Shown here: one piece after another, positions 55,960-64,000 of the stretch
How the letters are laid out: each line of letters starts with the position of its first letter
Numbering within the stretch: position 1 is the first letter of the stretch
Origin: Massilia sp. YIM B02443
GTDB lineage: Bacteria; Pseudomonadota; Gammaproteobacteria; Burkholderiales; Burkholderiaceae_D
Assembly: GCF_030411955.1 (NCBI RefSeq)
Contig: NZ_JASNRA010000006.1
Coordinates: 62,001 to 126,000, forward strand
Reading direction: 5' to 3'
Length of the DNA: 64,000 bases
The notes under the pieces: model-generated
Seen by the model: the letters and a program-made list of their open reading frames with translations, nothing else
Told to the model about the DNA's origin: nothing
Databases searched by the model: none
Made by a program: the position numbers and the translations under genes

Positions 55960-57975
55960 TCACCGCCCGCGCTTGCCCTCACGCCGTCCACTCGTCGCTT
56001 TCCCGCCACCGCGCTTGCGCGCCGCCGTATTCTGCTGCTGCAGCATGGAGTCCACCCGTTCCGACGCCTCGCGCGCCAGCTCCTGGGCCAGCTCGATGCT
56101 GGGGAAGTATTCCGGCAGCCGATATCCCAGCCACGCGTACGCCGAATACAGACGGCACGCATCCTCGACTTCCTGCAGGTTCATCATGAACAACTGCTGC
56201 GGATGCTCGTGCGGCTGCAGCCTGGTGATGCGTTTCTTGGCCAGCGACAGCGACCAGTGCTCCCACGCGCTTTGCAGCACCGGCACCCGGCTCGAGATCG
56301 GCACCAGCGACAGCATGAATTTCTCGGCCACCGACAACGGCAGCGTGTCGAGCCATTCGGCGCGCTCGTTCTGTTCCTCGGTGATGCGCGGATAGAAGAA
56401 GCCGTCCGGCACGTCGATGTTGTGGACAAACCGTTTTAACAGTTTCACCAGCGACGTCTCGCCGGTCACCGCCGAGATCCGGTGCAGCTGCTCGAGCGAA
56501 GGCGCCACCGCGAAGCCGGTCGCCGCCACCGGCGGGATCTTCTCCTTCATCAGCGAGCGCATCACGTAGTGGGTGTCGTCGTCGTAGCCGGCCACGAATC
56601 CTTCCTCGTGCACGCCATAGCGCCCGGCCCGGCCCGCGATCTGCCTGGCCAGCGCCGCCGAAATCTCTTCCTCTTCATAGCCGTTGTACTTGACCGCGGT
56701 GGTCATCACGATGCGCGCGATCGGCATGTTCAGGCCCATCGCCAGCGCGTCGGTGCCGACCACGATGTCGGCCTGGCCTTCGCGGAAGCGCTCGGCCTGG
56801 GCGCGCCGTACTTCGGGCGACAGGTTGCCGTACACTGTGGCCACCGAAAAACCCTTCTCTGTGATCATGTCGCGCCACATCAGCACTTCGCGGCGCGAGA
56901 ACGCGATCACGGCATCCCCGCGGCGCAGATTGGAGAGCTTGCGCACCGCCTGCGGCTCCATCGCCAGCGGGGCCATGCGTTTCAGCACATGCACTTCGAG
57001 CGGCACTTCGAGCCGCTCGGCCAGCGCCTCGATCGCGCGCCGCGCTTCCGGCGCGCCGACCAGGTACACGACGTTCGCCGGCGCCCCGCACACGGCGGTG
57101 GTCCAGGCCGCGCCGCGGTCGCGGTCGGCCAGCATCTGGATCTCGTCGATCACGGCCACCTCGACCGGCGTTTTGGTATCCAGCATCTCGACCGTGCTGG
57201 CGACATGGGTCGCGCCTTCGGCGATGCGGCGTTCTTCGCCGGTGATCAGGCTGACCTTGATCGGGTCTCCATTCGCACCATGCGGACGCGCGGCCTGCAG
57301 GCGCTCGTAGTTCTCCAGCGCCAGCAGGCGCAGCGGCGCCAGGTAGACGCCGCTGGCGGCCTTGGCCAGCGCCTCCATCGCGCGGTGGGTCTTGCCCGAG
57401 TTGGTGGGGCCGAGCAGCGCGATGAACTTGCGCGGCATGCGGCTGGCCACCTCGAACGATTGCGGATACTCGGCCAGGTTGATGCTTTCCTTGGTGCGCG
57501 CCGCGTGCCGCTCTTCCTCTTCGCGCTCGACCGCGTGGGTCAGGCGCTGCGAGATGCGCTGGAACACGTACTCGGCCGGCTCGGAGGTTTCCAGCTCGTC
57601 CAGCACGTCGAGGAACAGCATCGGGTCCCAGCCGAATTCGTCGGCGTCTTCCGCGATGTCGCGCACGAACTCCTCGGTCTCGGCATGCAGGCGCTGCAGG
57701 TCGGCTTCAAGCGTGCGTTCCTCGAGCAGCGCGCGCCGCGCCAGCAGGTCCATCTTGCGCCACTTGCTCGGCTTGGCCAGCACGCCGCGCGCCGGCACCA
57801 GGCGGTAGGGCACGCGCAGGCCTTCGTACTCGACTTCGCCGGAAAAGCGCAGGAACACGCGCCCTTCCATCTTGACCAGCTCGATGCCGCGCCGGGCCAG
57901 GCCCAGTTCGCGTTCGAGGAAGGCGTCGTCGTCTTCGGTATTGTCGGATGGGGGAAAGTCTCGGTGGTCGCTCAT
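55960..57975 (-). CDS. SUV3-like DEAD/DExH-box RNA helicase
   Basis: This 671-residue superfamily 2 helicase resembles mitochondrial SUV3. Walker A is GPTNSGKT (189-196), the same as in SUV3, and motif II is DEIQ (277-280). GTDALAMGLNMPIARIVMTT and QIAGRAGRYG supply the later motifs. A C-terminal SUV3-type region follows (LPLSVAEKFMLSLVPIS). The N-terminal 170 residues are acidic and specific to the bacterial group. The tail is basic (RKRGGGKATSGRREGKRGR). An RNA-unwinding role with a nuclease is plausible. Confidence 0.88.
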   Translation of the reverse strand: MSDHRDFPPSDNTEDDDAFLERELGLARRGIELVKMEGRVFLRFSGEVEYEGLRVPYRLVPARGVLAKPSKWRKMDLLARRALLEERTLEADLQRLHAETEEFVRDIAEDADEFGWDPMLFLDVLDELETSEPAEYVFQRISQRLTHAVEREEEERHAARTKESINLAEYPQSFEVASRMPRKFIALLGPTNSGKTHRAMEALAKAASGVYLAPLRLLALENYERLQAARPHGANGDPIKVSLITGEERRIAEGATHVASTVEMLDTKTPVEVAVIDEIQMLADRDRGAAWTTAVCGAPANVVYLVGAPEARRAIEALAERLEVPLEVHVLKRMAPLAMEPQAVRKLSNLRRGDAVIAFSRREVLMWRDMITEKGFSVATVYGNLSPEVRRAQAERFREGQADIVVGTDALAMGLNMPIARIVMTTAVKYNGYEEEEISAALARQIAGRAGRYGVHEEGFVAGYDDDTHYVMRSLMKEKIPPVAATGFAVAPSLEQLHRISAVTGETSLVKLLKRFVHNIDVPDGFFYPRITEEQNERAEWLDTLPLSVAEKFMLSLVPISSRVPVLQSAWEHWSLSLAKKRITRLQPHEHPQQLFMMNLQEVEDACRLYSAYAWLGYRLPEYFPSIELAQELAREASERVDSMLQQQNTAARKRGGGKATSGRREGKRGR

Positions 57976-58086
57976 GAATACAGGATGAATGTCTCGTTGC
58001 CGCCACTATATCGCGGAACACAAAACGTATTTGCCCATGCTGCGCCTACCGTGCCCGCTTGCTTCCCCCCTCGTTGCAGCCAGGAT

Positions 58087-58488
58087 TCATTCACTACCGG
58101 GCGTCAGCGCGAAGCCTTCGTCGAGCCAGCCCGTCACGCCGCCGATCATCAATTTGACCGGCCGCCCCAGGCTGGCCAGCCGCTCGGCGCCGCGCTGGGC
58201 GCCGTTGCAGTGAGGACCGGCGCAATACACGACGAACAGGGTGTCCTGTGGATAATCGCGCAGCTTGACCTCGACCATTTTTTTGTACGGCATATTGATC
58301 GCGCCCGGCACGTGGCCTTGCGCATACGCCTCGGGGCCGCGCACGTCGAACAGGACGAAATCCTGCTGTCCCGATGTGATGGCCTGATGCACGTCGGCAC
58401 AGTCGGTTTCGTATTCGAAGGCCGAACGAAAATGCGCGAGCGCGCGCTCGCTGGGGGCTGCGGGGACTGCCGAAACGATCGATGCCAT
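58087..58488 (-). CDS. Rhodanese-like sulfurtransferase
   Basis: This 133-residue single-domain rhodanese has its catalytic cysteine Cys89 in VVYCAGPHCNGAQRG. It has the FVLFDVRGPEAYAQGHVPGAINMP front half and the GGVTGWLDEGFAL end. The pair of cysteines (89 and 94) is notable. It is divergent from ftrA by about 95 bases, a pairing seen in other proteobacteria, so FtrA may control it. Confidence 0.9.
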   Translation of the reverse strand: MASIVSAVPAAPSERALAHFRSAFEYETDCADVHQAITSGQQDFVLFDVRGPEAYAQGHVPGAINMPYKKMVEVKLRDYPQDTLFVVYCAGPHCNGAQRGAERLASLGRPVKLMIGGVTGWLDEGFALTPGSE

Positions 58489-58582
58489 GCTATGTGCTCC
58501 TGAGTGGAATGAAGTGCCAGTGTGACGGCCGCGCCCTTCGCCCGGCAGTGGTTTGCATGACAGAAACTGGTAACATCGCGCC

Positions 58583-59560
58583 ATGCCCCATCACGTCGCC
58601 ATCCTGGCCTATGACGGCCTGTGCACCTTCGAATTCGGCTGCGCGGTCGAGCTGCTCGCGCTCGAGCGGCCGGAACTCGGCGTGACCTGGTATTCGCATG
58701 CGGTGTGCGCCGTCGAGCCGGGTCCGCTGCGCGCGATGGGCGGGCTGTCGGTGCAGGCGCAACACGGACTGGAAGCGCTTGACGCGGCCGACACGGTGAT
58801 CATCCCCGGCTGGCGCGATGTCGAGCAAGCGCCGCCACCGGCCTTGCTCGACGCCCTGCGCCGGGCTTGGGCCCGCGGCGCGCGCATCGGCGCGATCTGC
58901 TCGGGCGCCTTCGTGCTCGCGCATGCCGGCCTGCTCGATGGCAGGAGGGCGACCACGCACTGGCGCTACCTCGAGCGGCTGGCTGCGATGTTCCCGGCGG
59001 TCCGCGTGCAGCAAGGGGTGCTGTATGCGCAAGACGGCAACGCCATCACCTCGGCCGGCTCGGCGGCCGGCCTGGACATGCTGCTGCATCTGGTGCGTAG
59101 CGACTTCGGCCTCGATGTGGCCAGCCGCGTGGCGCAGCGGCTGGTGATACCGGCCCACCGCGACGGCGATCAGGCACAGCTGGTGGTGCGTCCCCTGCCC
59201 TCGTTCGAGCACAATGCGATCGCGCGTCTGATGGACTGGGTGCGCGAAAACCTGCGCGCCCGGCACAGCGTGGAATCGATGGCGGCGCGCGCCGGCCTGG
59301 GCACGCGCACCTTTCAGCGCCGCTTCAGGGACGGCACCGGATTGACGCCGACGGCGTGGCTGGTGCGCGAGCGCGTGATGCTGGCGGCGCGCATCCTGGA
59401 GACGCGCCCGTCACTCCCCATCGATGCCGTGGCCGACCTGGCCGGACTCGGTTCAAGCGAATCGCTGCGACGCCATTTCCGCAGCCACGGCTTGCCGCCA
59501 CCGGCGCGCTATCGGCGATTGGGCGGGGCCACGACGCAATCGGCTGCAACGACAGTGTGA
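58583..59560 (+). CDS. ftrA: GlxA/FtrA-type AraC-family transcriptional regulator
   Basis: This 325-residue regulator has an N-terminal DJ-1/PfpI-like domain (about 5-175; ILAYDGLCTFEFGCAVELLAL, then GAICSGAFVLAHAGLLDGRRATTHW) and a C-terminal AraC helix-turn-helix pair (about 225-315; SVESMAARAGLGTRTFQRRFRDGTG). This is the FtrA layout. The last 50 bases overlap the 3' end of a lipoprotein gene on the other strand. Confidence 0.9.
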   Translation: MPHHVAILAYDGLCTFEFGCAVELLALERPELGVTWYSHAVCAVEPGPLRAMGGLSVQAQHGLEALDAADTVIIPGWRDVEQAPPPALLDALRRAWARGARIGAICSGAFVLAHAGLLDGRRATTHWRYLERLAAMFPAVRVQQGVLYAQDGNAITSAGSAAGLDMLLHLVRSDFGLDVASRVAQRLVIPAHRDGDQAQLVVRPLPSFEHNAIARLMDWVRENLRARHSVESMAARAGLGTRTFQRRFRDGTGLTPTAWLVRERVMLAARILETRPSLPIDAVADLAGLGSSESLRRHFRSHGLPPPARYRRLGGATTQSAATTV

Positions 59561-59811
59561 GCAACAGCCGCCGGCGCGCCCGCCGGCGCATTCGCCGACG
59601 CATCCGCCGCAGGTGCCGCCTGGCCAGAAGGATCGGCCGGCGGCACCGCCTGCGTCGCGCTGGAAGTAACCAGCGCGGCGCCGATCAGCGAGGAAGCATC
59701 GCCGCCGCCGCACCCCGCCAGTGAACCCAGCACCGCCAGCGTGCAGCCACGCCGCTTCCACAGCGTGGCGGCTGGATGTTGCCTCCGATGTTGCCAAATC
59801 GTCGCGTGCAT
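59509..59811 (-). CDS. Small putative lipoprotein
   Basis: This 100-residue protein has a signal peptide with lipobox LAGC (Cys34, GSLAGCGGGDASS) after a basic start. Beyond that it is Ala/Pro/Ser-rich with no domain. A very strong GAGGAGGAG ribosome-binding site precedes the ATG, which supports translation. The 3' end overlaps ftrA tail-to-tail by 52 bases. The N-region (MHATIWQHRRQHPAATLWKR) is long for a signal peptide. Function unknown. Confidence 0.65.
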   Translation of the reverse strand: MHATIWQHRRQHPAATLWKRRGCTLAVLGSLAGCGGGDASSLIGAALVTSSATQAVPPADPSGQAAPAADASANAPAGAPAAVAHTVVAADCVVAPPNRR

Positions 59812-59992
59812 GGTCTCCTCCTCGTTGGTTGACGTGCCCCGTCAACATGCCCCTTGCGGCAGGATTCTGGACAAGCTACCGTTCGAGCTTAGGAGGATGA
59901 AAGCGCGCACTTCATGGCGCAGCGCAAAGCTGGCGCAGAAATAGCCGACAAAAGTGTGCGCGGAAGCGACCGGAGCGTGGCACAAAATGCAA

Positions 59993-60014
59993 ACAGGCGC
60001 CCGAAGGCGCCTGT
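59993..60014 (-). terminator. Intrinsic terminator of the lip operon
   Basis: A 9-bp stem ACAGGCGCC / GGCGCCTGT has a CGAA loop. On the minus strand it is followed by a T-rich stretch. It lies about 60 bases after the lipA stop. Confidence 0.7.
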
Positions 60015-60071
60015 CATGGCCATGCTCAAAGGCCGGCAATCAACAGCGAGTCGACAATCAGACGGCGATAA

Positions 60072-61064
60072 TCAGGCGGCGACACCAGCGTTGTGCGCCT
60101 GCTGGTCGGCGTGGTACGACGAGCGCACCATCGCGCCCACGGCGGCGTGCACGAAGCCCATCTCGTAGGCCTTCTCTTCGAACATCTTGAAGACGTCCGG
60201 GTGCACGTAGCGGCGCACCGGCAGGTGCGAATTGGTCGGCGCCAGGTACTGGCCGATGGTCAGCATGTCGATGTCGTGCGCGCGCATGTCGCGCATCACT
60301 TCCAGGATCTCTTCGTCGGTCTCGCCCAGGCCGACCATCAGGCCCGACTTGGTGACTGCGCTCGGGTACTTCAGCTTGAAGTCGCGCAGCAGGGTCAGCG
60401 AGTGCTGGTAGTCGGCGCCCGGGCGCGCTTCCTTGTACAGGCGCGGCACGGTTTCCAGGTTGTGGTTCATCACGTCCGGCAAGCCGTCGGCGAAAATGTT
60501 CAGGGCTTTTTCCAGGCGGCCGCGGAAGTCCGGCACCAGCACTTCGATCTTGGTGTTCGGGCTCAACGCGCGGGTCTTGGTGATGCACTCGACGAAGTGG
60601 CCGGCGCCGCCGTCGCGCAGGTCGTCGCGGTCGACCGAGGTGATCACGACGTAGGACAGGCGCAGGTCGGCGATGGTCTTGGCCAGGTTGCCCGGCTCGT
60701 TCACGTCCAGTGGATCCGGACGGCCGTGGCCGACGTCGCAGAACGGGCAGCGGCGGGTGCACTTGTCGCCCATGATCATGAAGGTTGCGGTGCCCTTGCC
60801 GAAGCATTCGCCGATGTTCGGGCAGCTGGCTTCCTCGCACACGGTGACCAGGTTGTTGGCGCGCAGGATGTCCTTGATCTCGTAGAAGCGCGACGAGGCG
60901 GTGGCGGCCTTGACGCGGATCCAGTCCGGCTTCTTGAGGCGTTCGGCGTCCGCGATCGGCACGATCTTGATCGGGATGCGCGAGGTCTTGCTGGCGCCCT
61001 TCTGCTTGTCGGAGGCGTTGTATGCAGCTGCGGAGGCGATGCCGGTATCGATTTCGGAAGTCAT
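60072..61064 (-). CDS. lipA: Lipoyl synthase
   Basis: This 330-residue radical-SAM enzyme inserts two sulfurs into protein-bound octanoyl groups. The auxiliary cluster ligands are Cys76, Cys81 and Cys87 ([12 protein letters not shown]). The radical-SAM cluster ligands are Cys102, Cys106 and Cys109 (CTRRCPFC). The start at 61064 was chosen as the first Met of the homologous region, and the next Met is too late. It follows lipB by 23 bases. Confidence 0.97.
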   Translation of the reverse strand: MTSEIDTGIASAAAYNASDKQKGASKTSRIPIKIVPIADAERLKKPDWIRVKAATASSRFYEIKDILRANNLVTVCEEASCPNIGECFGKGTATFMIMGDKCTRRCPFCDVGHGRPDPLDVNEPGNLAKTIADLRLSYVVITSVDRDDLRDGGAGHFVECITKTRALSPNTKIEVLVPDFRGRLEKALNIFADGLPDVMNHNLETVPRLYKEARPGADYQHSLTLLRDFKLKYPSAVTKSGLMVGLGETDEEILEVMRDMRAHDIDMLTIGQYLAPTNSHLPVRRYVHPDVFKMFEEKAYEMGFVHAAVGAMVRSSYHADQQAHNAGVAA

Positions 61065-61087
61065 TTGGCTCGTGCCCTGACGGGCTT

Positions 61088-61798
61088 TCAGTTGGAGTTG
61101 TTCGGTTCCTGCAGGGCGGCGGCAAGCGCTTGATCCAGCTGTTGCTGGCCCAGCTGCTCGACCAGTGCGCGGGCCAATGCCTGTTGCACGTCCGCCAATG
61201 GCGCTTCGACGCCCATCGTGCGCATGTCGACCGTCGCCAGTCCCGAGTAGCCGCACGGATTGATCCAGGTGAACGGGGCCAGGTCCATGGCCACGTTCAG
61301 CGACACGCCATGGTAGGTGCAGCCGTTGCCGCGCACCTTGAGGCCGAGCGCGGCGATTTTCGCGCCCTTGCGCGCACCGTCAGCGATATAGATGCCGGGC
61401 GCGCCGGCGATCCGCTCACCCGCGAGATTATACGCCCGTAGCACGTCGATGACCGCCTGTTCGATTTTTTCCACAAACTGGCGCGCATACAGCTTGCCGC
61501 CCGGCTTGTTGCGGCGCAGGTCCATCAGCAGGTAGATCACCACCTGGCCGGGACCGTGGTAAGTGACCTCGCCGCCGCGGTCGGTCTGGACCACCGGCAC
61601 GTCGTGCGGCGCCAGCACGTGGCCGACGTCGGCGCCCAGGCCGAGCGTGAACACCGGCGGGTGTTCGACGATCCACAGTTCGTCGCGCGTCTCGGGCGTG
61701 CGCGCGTCGGTAAAGGCGCGCATGGCGGCGAAGGTGGGTTCGTAGTCGGCGCGGCCGAGTTCGCGGATGAGCGGCGTGGCGGGGCGGTTCAGGGACAT
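61088..61798 (-). CDS. lipB: Octanoyl-[acyl-carrier-protein]-protein octanoyltransferase
   Basis: LipB moves octanoate from ACP to the lipoyl domains, the step before LipA. The protein has 236 residues from the ATG at 61798; a start at 61825 would add 9. Signatures are [37 protein letters not shown], the catalytic lysine region [11 protein letters not shown] and the catalytic cysteine in [10 protein letters not shown] Gln/Ala-rich tail ends the protein. Confidence 0.95.
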   Translation of the reverse strand: MSLNRPATPLIRELGRADYEPTFAAMRAFTDARTPETRDELWIVEHPPVFTLGLGADVGHVLAPHDVPVVQTDRGGEVTYHGPGQVVIYLLMDLRRNKPGGKLYARQFVEKIEQAVIDVLRAYNLAGERIAGAPGIYIADGARKGAKIAALGLKVRGNGCTYHGVSLNVAMDLAPFTWINPCGYSGLATVDMRTMGVEAPLADVQQALARALVEQLGQQQLDQALAAALQEPNNSN

Positions 61799-61903
61799 GA
61801 ATGAAGGGCGGGGCGCGGCGCCCATGGAGTGGACAGCCCCGTCATTATAAGCCAGGTAGCCAGCCCCGACACGCAGGGCGGCGGGGCGGCGTTACAGCAC
61901 GAT

Positions 61904-62170
61904 TTACAGCACCATCTTGACCATCGGGTGGGTCGACAGCGTGCGGTACACCTCGTCCAGCATCTCGCGGCTGGTGGCGCGGATGGTGACGGTCAGGCCG
62001 GTGTAGTTGCCCTTGGCCGAAGGACGGGTTTCCAGCTTGCCTTCATGGAAAGTCGGGTCGAGCTGGGTCACCAGCGCGATGATGGTGGGAGCGAAGTCGA
62101 TGTGGGTCGCGCCCATCACCTTGATCGGGAAGTCGCTCGGGTATTCGATGAGGGATTCTTTCGGGTCCAT
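61904..62170 (-). CDS. ybeD: YbeD family (DUF493) protein
   Basis: This 88-residue ACT-like small protein is of the YbeD family (YPSDFPIKVMGATHIDF, then TVTIRATSREMLDEVYRTLSTHPMVKMVL). It lies directly upstream of lipB, as in E. coli. Its function is not established; a regulatory role in lipoate metabolism has been suggested by its location. Confidence 0.92.
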   Translation of the reverse strand: MDPKESLIEYPSDFPIKVMGATHIDFAPTIIALVTQLDPTFHEGKLETRPSAKGNYTGLTVTIRATSREMLDEVYRTLSTHPMVKMVL

Positions 62171-62232
62171 GGCTGAGATCCTGTGTAAATGCTGCGGATG
62201 TAAATGCGCATTGTAGCCAAAGCCGGCGCCGC

Positions 62233-64000
62233 TTACCGGGAGTGATCCTGGATGTCGCTGCGCCCGCCGCGCATCGCGCGTGGCGAATCCGCGCGATCCG
62301 GGCCGCGCGGCGACGGCGCGGCGGCCGGCGGCGCCGGCGTGAACTGGCGCACCGGAGACGCCGACGGCATCGATGGCGGGCGGCTCGGCGGGGAAGACTG
62401 CATTGCCGGCGCCGGCATCGTGGCCATTTGCTGCGGGCGTTGACGGTAATCGTTGCGCTCGCCGCGGTCAGGCCGCTCGCCACGGTCGCCACCGCGGTCG
62501 CGCCAGCGCTCGCGCTGGCCATCGCGCTGGCTGTCGCGTTCCGGCCGCTGCCAGCCCGGTTGCACGCCGCTGATGCGCCCCGGCTGGAACGACGATGCCG
62601 GGTTGTCGGTCGACAGCACCGGCTGGCGCTCGCGCAGGCCCTGTTCGAACCGCTGGCCGCGCTCGAAGCGTTCGTTGCGCTCGTCGTTGAAGCGGTCGCG
62701 CTGGGCGCGTTCGCGGTTGAAACGGTCAGGGTCGAAGCGTTCGCGGTCGCGCACCGCGCCGGGGTTGTCGACGCCCGGGCGCAGGATCTCGACCCGGTTG
62801 CGTGAGGAACGGTCGCGCCAGCCCTGCGGCGGCGGCGGCGCGACACCCGGCGTGTACGGGGCGGTGAGCGCGGCGCCATTGGCGCGCGGCAGGTTCGGCA
62901 CCACGATCGGCGCGCGGCCGCCGAAGTGCTGGTTCGGCACCACGGTCAGGCCGGCGCGGCGGAAGTCCGGGCGGCCGTCGCCGTCGCGGTCCCTGCCACG
63001 GCCCCAACCCTTGCCGTCGCTGCGCCAGGCATTCAGGCGCTGCAGGCGTTCGCGCGACAGGCGGTAGCCGGGCACGAAGCGGTCGCGCGGGCCGAGCGGA
63101 TACCAGCCGGTGGCCGGCAGCGGACGCTGCGCGCCATGGCCGTGGAAGCCCACGTTCCAGTTGCTGCCGCCGACCCAGCCCACCAGCGCCGGCGCCCATA
63201 CCGGACGCCGCACGTGGTGCCCGGGCGCCCAGGCCCAGCGCCGGTTGACCTGCACCCAGCGGCCGTAGTGGAACGGCGCGTAGCCCCACGGCGCGTTGTC
63301 GACCCAGGTCCAGCCCCAGGGCGCGATCCAGGTCCAGCGGCCGTCGCGGTAGGGCGCCCAGTCGGCCACCACGGCCGGGGTCCACAGGTTGCCGTATTCG
63401 GCGTCCACGCTCCAGCTGCCGTGGCGGTCCAGGTCTTCGTAGCCGGTCATCTCGGTGGTGACGTAGCGCGCCGAGCGCGAACTGTCGGCCAGGCGGTCGC
63501 GGCCCAGCGACCAGTCGTCGAAAGCGTCGCGCTGCGCCTGCAGGGTGCGCACGTCCTCGTCGCGTACCTCGGCGCTGCGACCGGCGCGCACCGTGAGGCT
63601 GGCGCCGGCGCCGTCGACCACGGCCGCGCCGTCGAACACGCTGACCAGGCTGGTGTCGGGCACGCGCTCGGCATCCACCCGCAGGCGGCCCGGGCCCTGC
63701 AGCGTGACCCGCGCCTGCACCGTACGCAGCTCGAATTCGGACGCCACCTCGGCATTGGCCACGCGCACGCTGGCGCTGCCGTAGTGCAGGCGCACATGCA
63801 GGCTGTCGTCGTCCAGTTCGGTGATGTCGAGCGCGCTGTCGCCGTCGAGCCGGATCGTGGCCGAGCCGATCTGCAATTCGGTGCGCGCGCCGGGCGCGGT
63901 GGTGATCAGGTTGCGGCTGGTGACCGGCCAGTTGAGCAGGGCCTCGCTGCTGGCGTCGCCGACGTCGCCGCCGATCGTGACCTTGCCCTCGACCAGCGAG
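62233..64000 (-). CDS. DUF6600/FecR-like protein, partial (start beyond window)
   Basis: This reading frame is open to the window edge (589 codons visible), so the true start is outside. The N-terminal visible part is FecR-like beta sequence (LVEGKVTIGGDVGDASSE, VSVFDGAAVVDGAGASLTVRAGRSAEV). The middle carries a Trp-rich DUF6600 block (WAPYRDGRWTWIAPWGWTWV, then WGYAPFHYGRWVQV). The last 250 residues are Arg-, Asp- and Pro-rich and probably disordered. Such proteins are usually exported and of unknown function. The frame has a stop at 62233. Confidence 0.8.
   Translation of the reverse strand, partial: SLVEGKVTIGGDVGDASSEALLNWPVTSRNLITTAPGARTELQIGSATIRLDGDSALDITELDDDSLHVRLHYGSASVRVANAEVASEFELRTVQARVTLQGPGRLRVDAERVPDTSLVSVFDGAAVVDGAGASLTVRAGRSAEVRDEDVRTLQAQRDAFDDWSLGRDRLADSSRSARYVTTEMTGYEDLDRHGSWSVDAEYGNLWTPAVVADWAPYRDGRWTWIAPWGWTWVDNAPWGYAPFHYGRWVQVNRRWAWAPGHHVRRPVWAPALVGWVGGSNWNVGFHGHGAQRPLPATGWYPLGPRDRFVPGYRLSRERLQRLNAWRSDGKGWGRGRDRDGDGRPDFRRAGLTVVPNQHFGGRAPIVVPNLPRANGAALTAPYTPGVAPPPPQGWRDRSSRNRVEILRPGVDNPGAVRDRERFDPDRFNRERAQRDRFNDERNERFERGQRFEQGLRERQPVLSTDNPASSFQPGRISGVQPGWQRPERDSQRDGQRERWRDRGGDRGERPDRGERNDYRQRPQQMATMPAPAMQSSPPSRPPSMPSASPVRQFTPAPPAAAPSPRGPDRADSPRAMRGGRSDIQDHSR

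Overview
The window is GC-rich chromosomal DNA that looks like a betaproteobacterium of the Oxalobacteraceae (Massilia/Telluria/Duganella-like). This rests on gene content, on REP-type palindromes, and on gene orders such as liuR-liuA, lpoA-yraN-diaA-dolP and ybeD-lipB-lipA. It is not a phylogenetic result. Coding density is very high and no gene-free stretch exceeds about 300 bases. There is no CRISPR array, prophage or rRNA. The only tRNA is tRNA-Pro(UGG).

Layout. 1-1.0 kb: 5' end of gltB (minus). 1.08-2.22 kb: a REP-associated tyrosine transposase (RAYT) flanked by its own inverted repeats. 2.3-4.2 kb: a two-component system. 4.3-12.7 kb: housekeeping genes (DUF3297, SNF2 helicase, tex, GNAT, two related small membrane proteins, grxD, ubiX). 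12.7-14.7 kb: small regulators and an MBL hydrolase. 14.85-20.25 kb: liuR, liuA and associated acyl-CoA genes. 20.3-38.9 kb: a region dominated by cell-wall and peptidoglycan genes. It holds an exported LD-carboxypeptidase, a TonB receptor, a peptide-binding protein, an SpmAB fusion, PBP4, a D-Ala-D-Ala dipeptidase with a LysR regulator, an AmiD-like amidase, a sugar kinase, a DigH-like glycosidase, an AmpG-like permease, murQ, a GntR regulator and dadA. 38.9-50.7 kb: a broken orphan higA, ychJ, then liuB-liuC-bioA-bioF-bioD-bioB-liuD-ghrA-liuE. 50.8-55.4 kb: tRNA-Pro, rsmI divergent from lpoA-yraN-diaA-dolP, and a TlpA-like protein. 55.4-64 kb: thioesterase, SUV3-like helicase, rhodanese/ftrA pair, lipA, lipB, ybeD and a DUF6600 protein running off the end.

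How the genes work together. Leucine/isovalerate breakdown is split into two blocks about 20 kb apart. Both carry the same MerR-type (LiuR) palindrome. The distal copy lies inside the coding sequence of ychJ, 213 bases before liuB, where it encodes residues that look like a local insertion. The biotin operon sits between liuC and liuD, so the cofactor of methylcrotonyl-CoA carboxylase is encoded with the enzyme. The block between the two halves could take cell-wall fragments from release (PBP4, DigH, AmiD-like) through uptake (AmpG) to central metabolism (kinase, MurQ, DdpX-type dipeptidase, DadA). Three families of palindromic intergenic repeats recur, one of them built around the RAYT gene.
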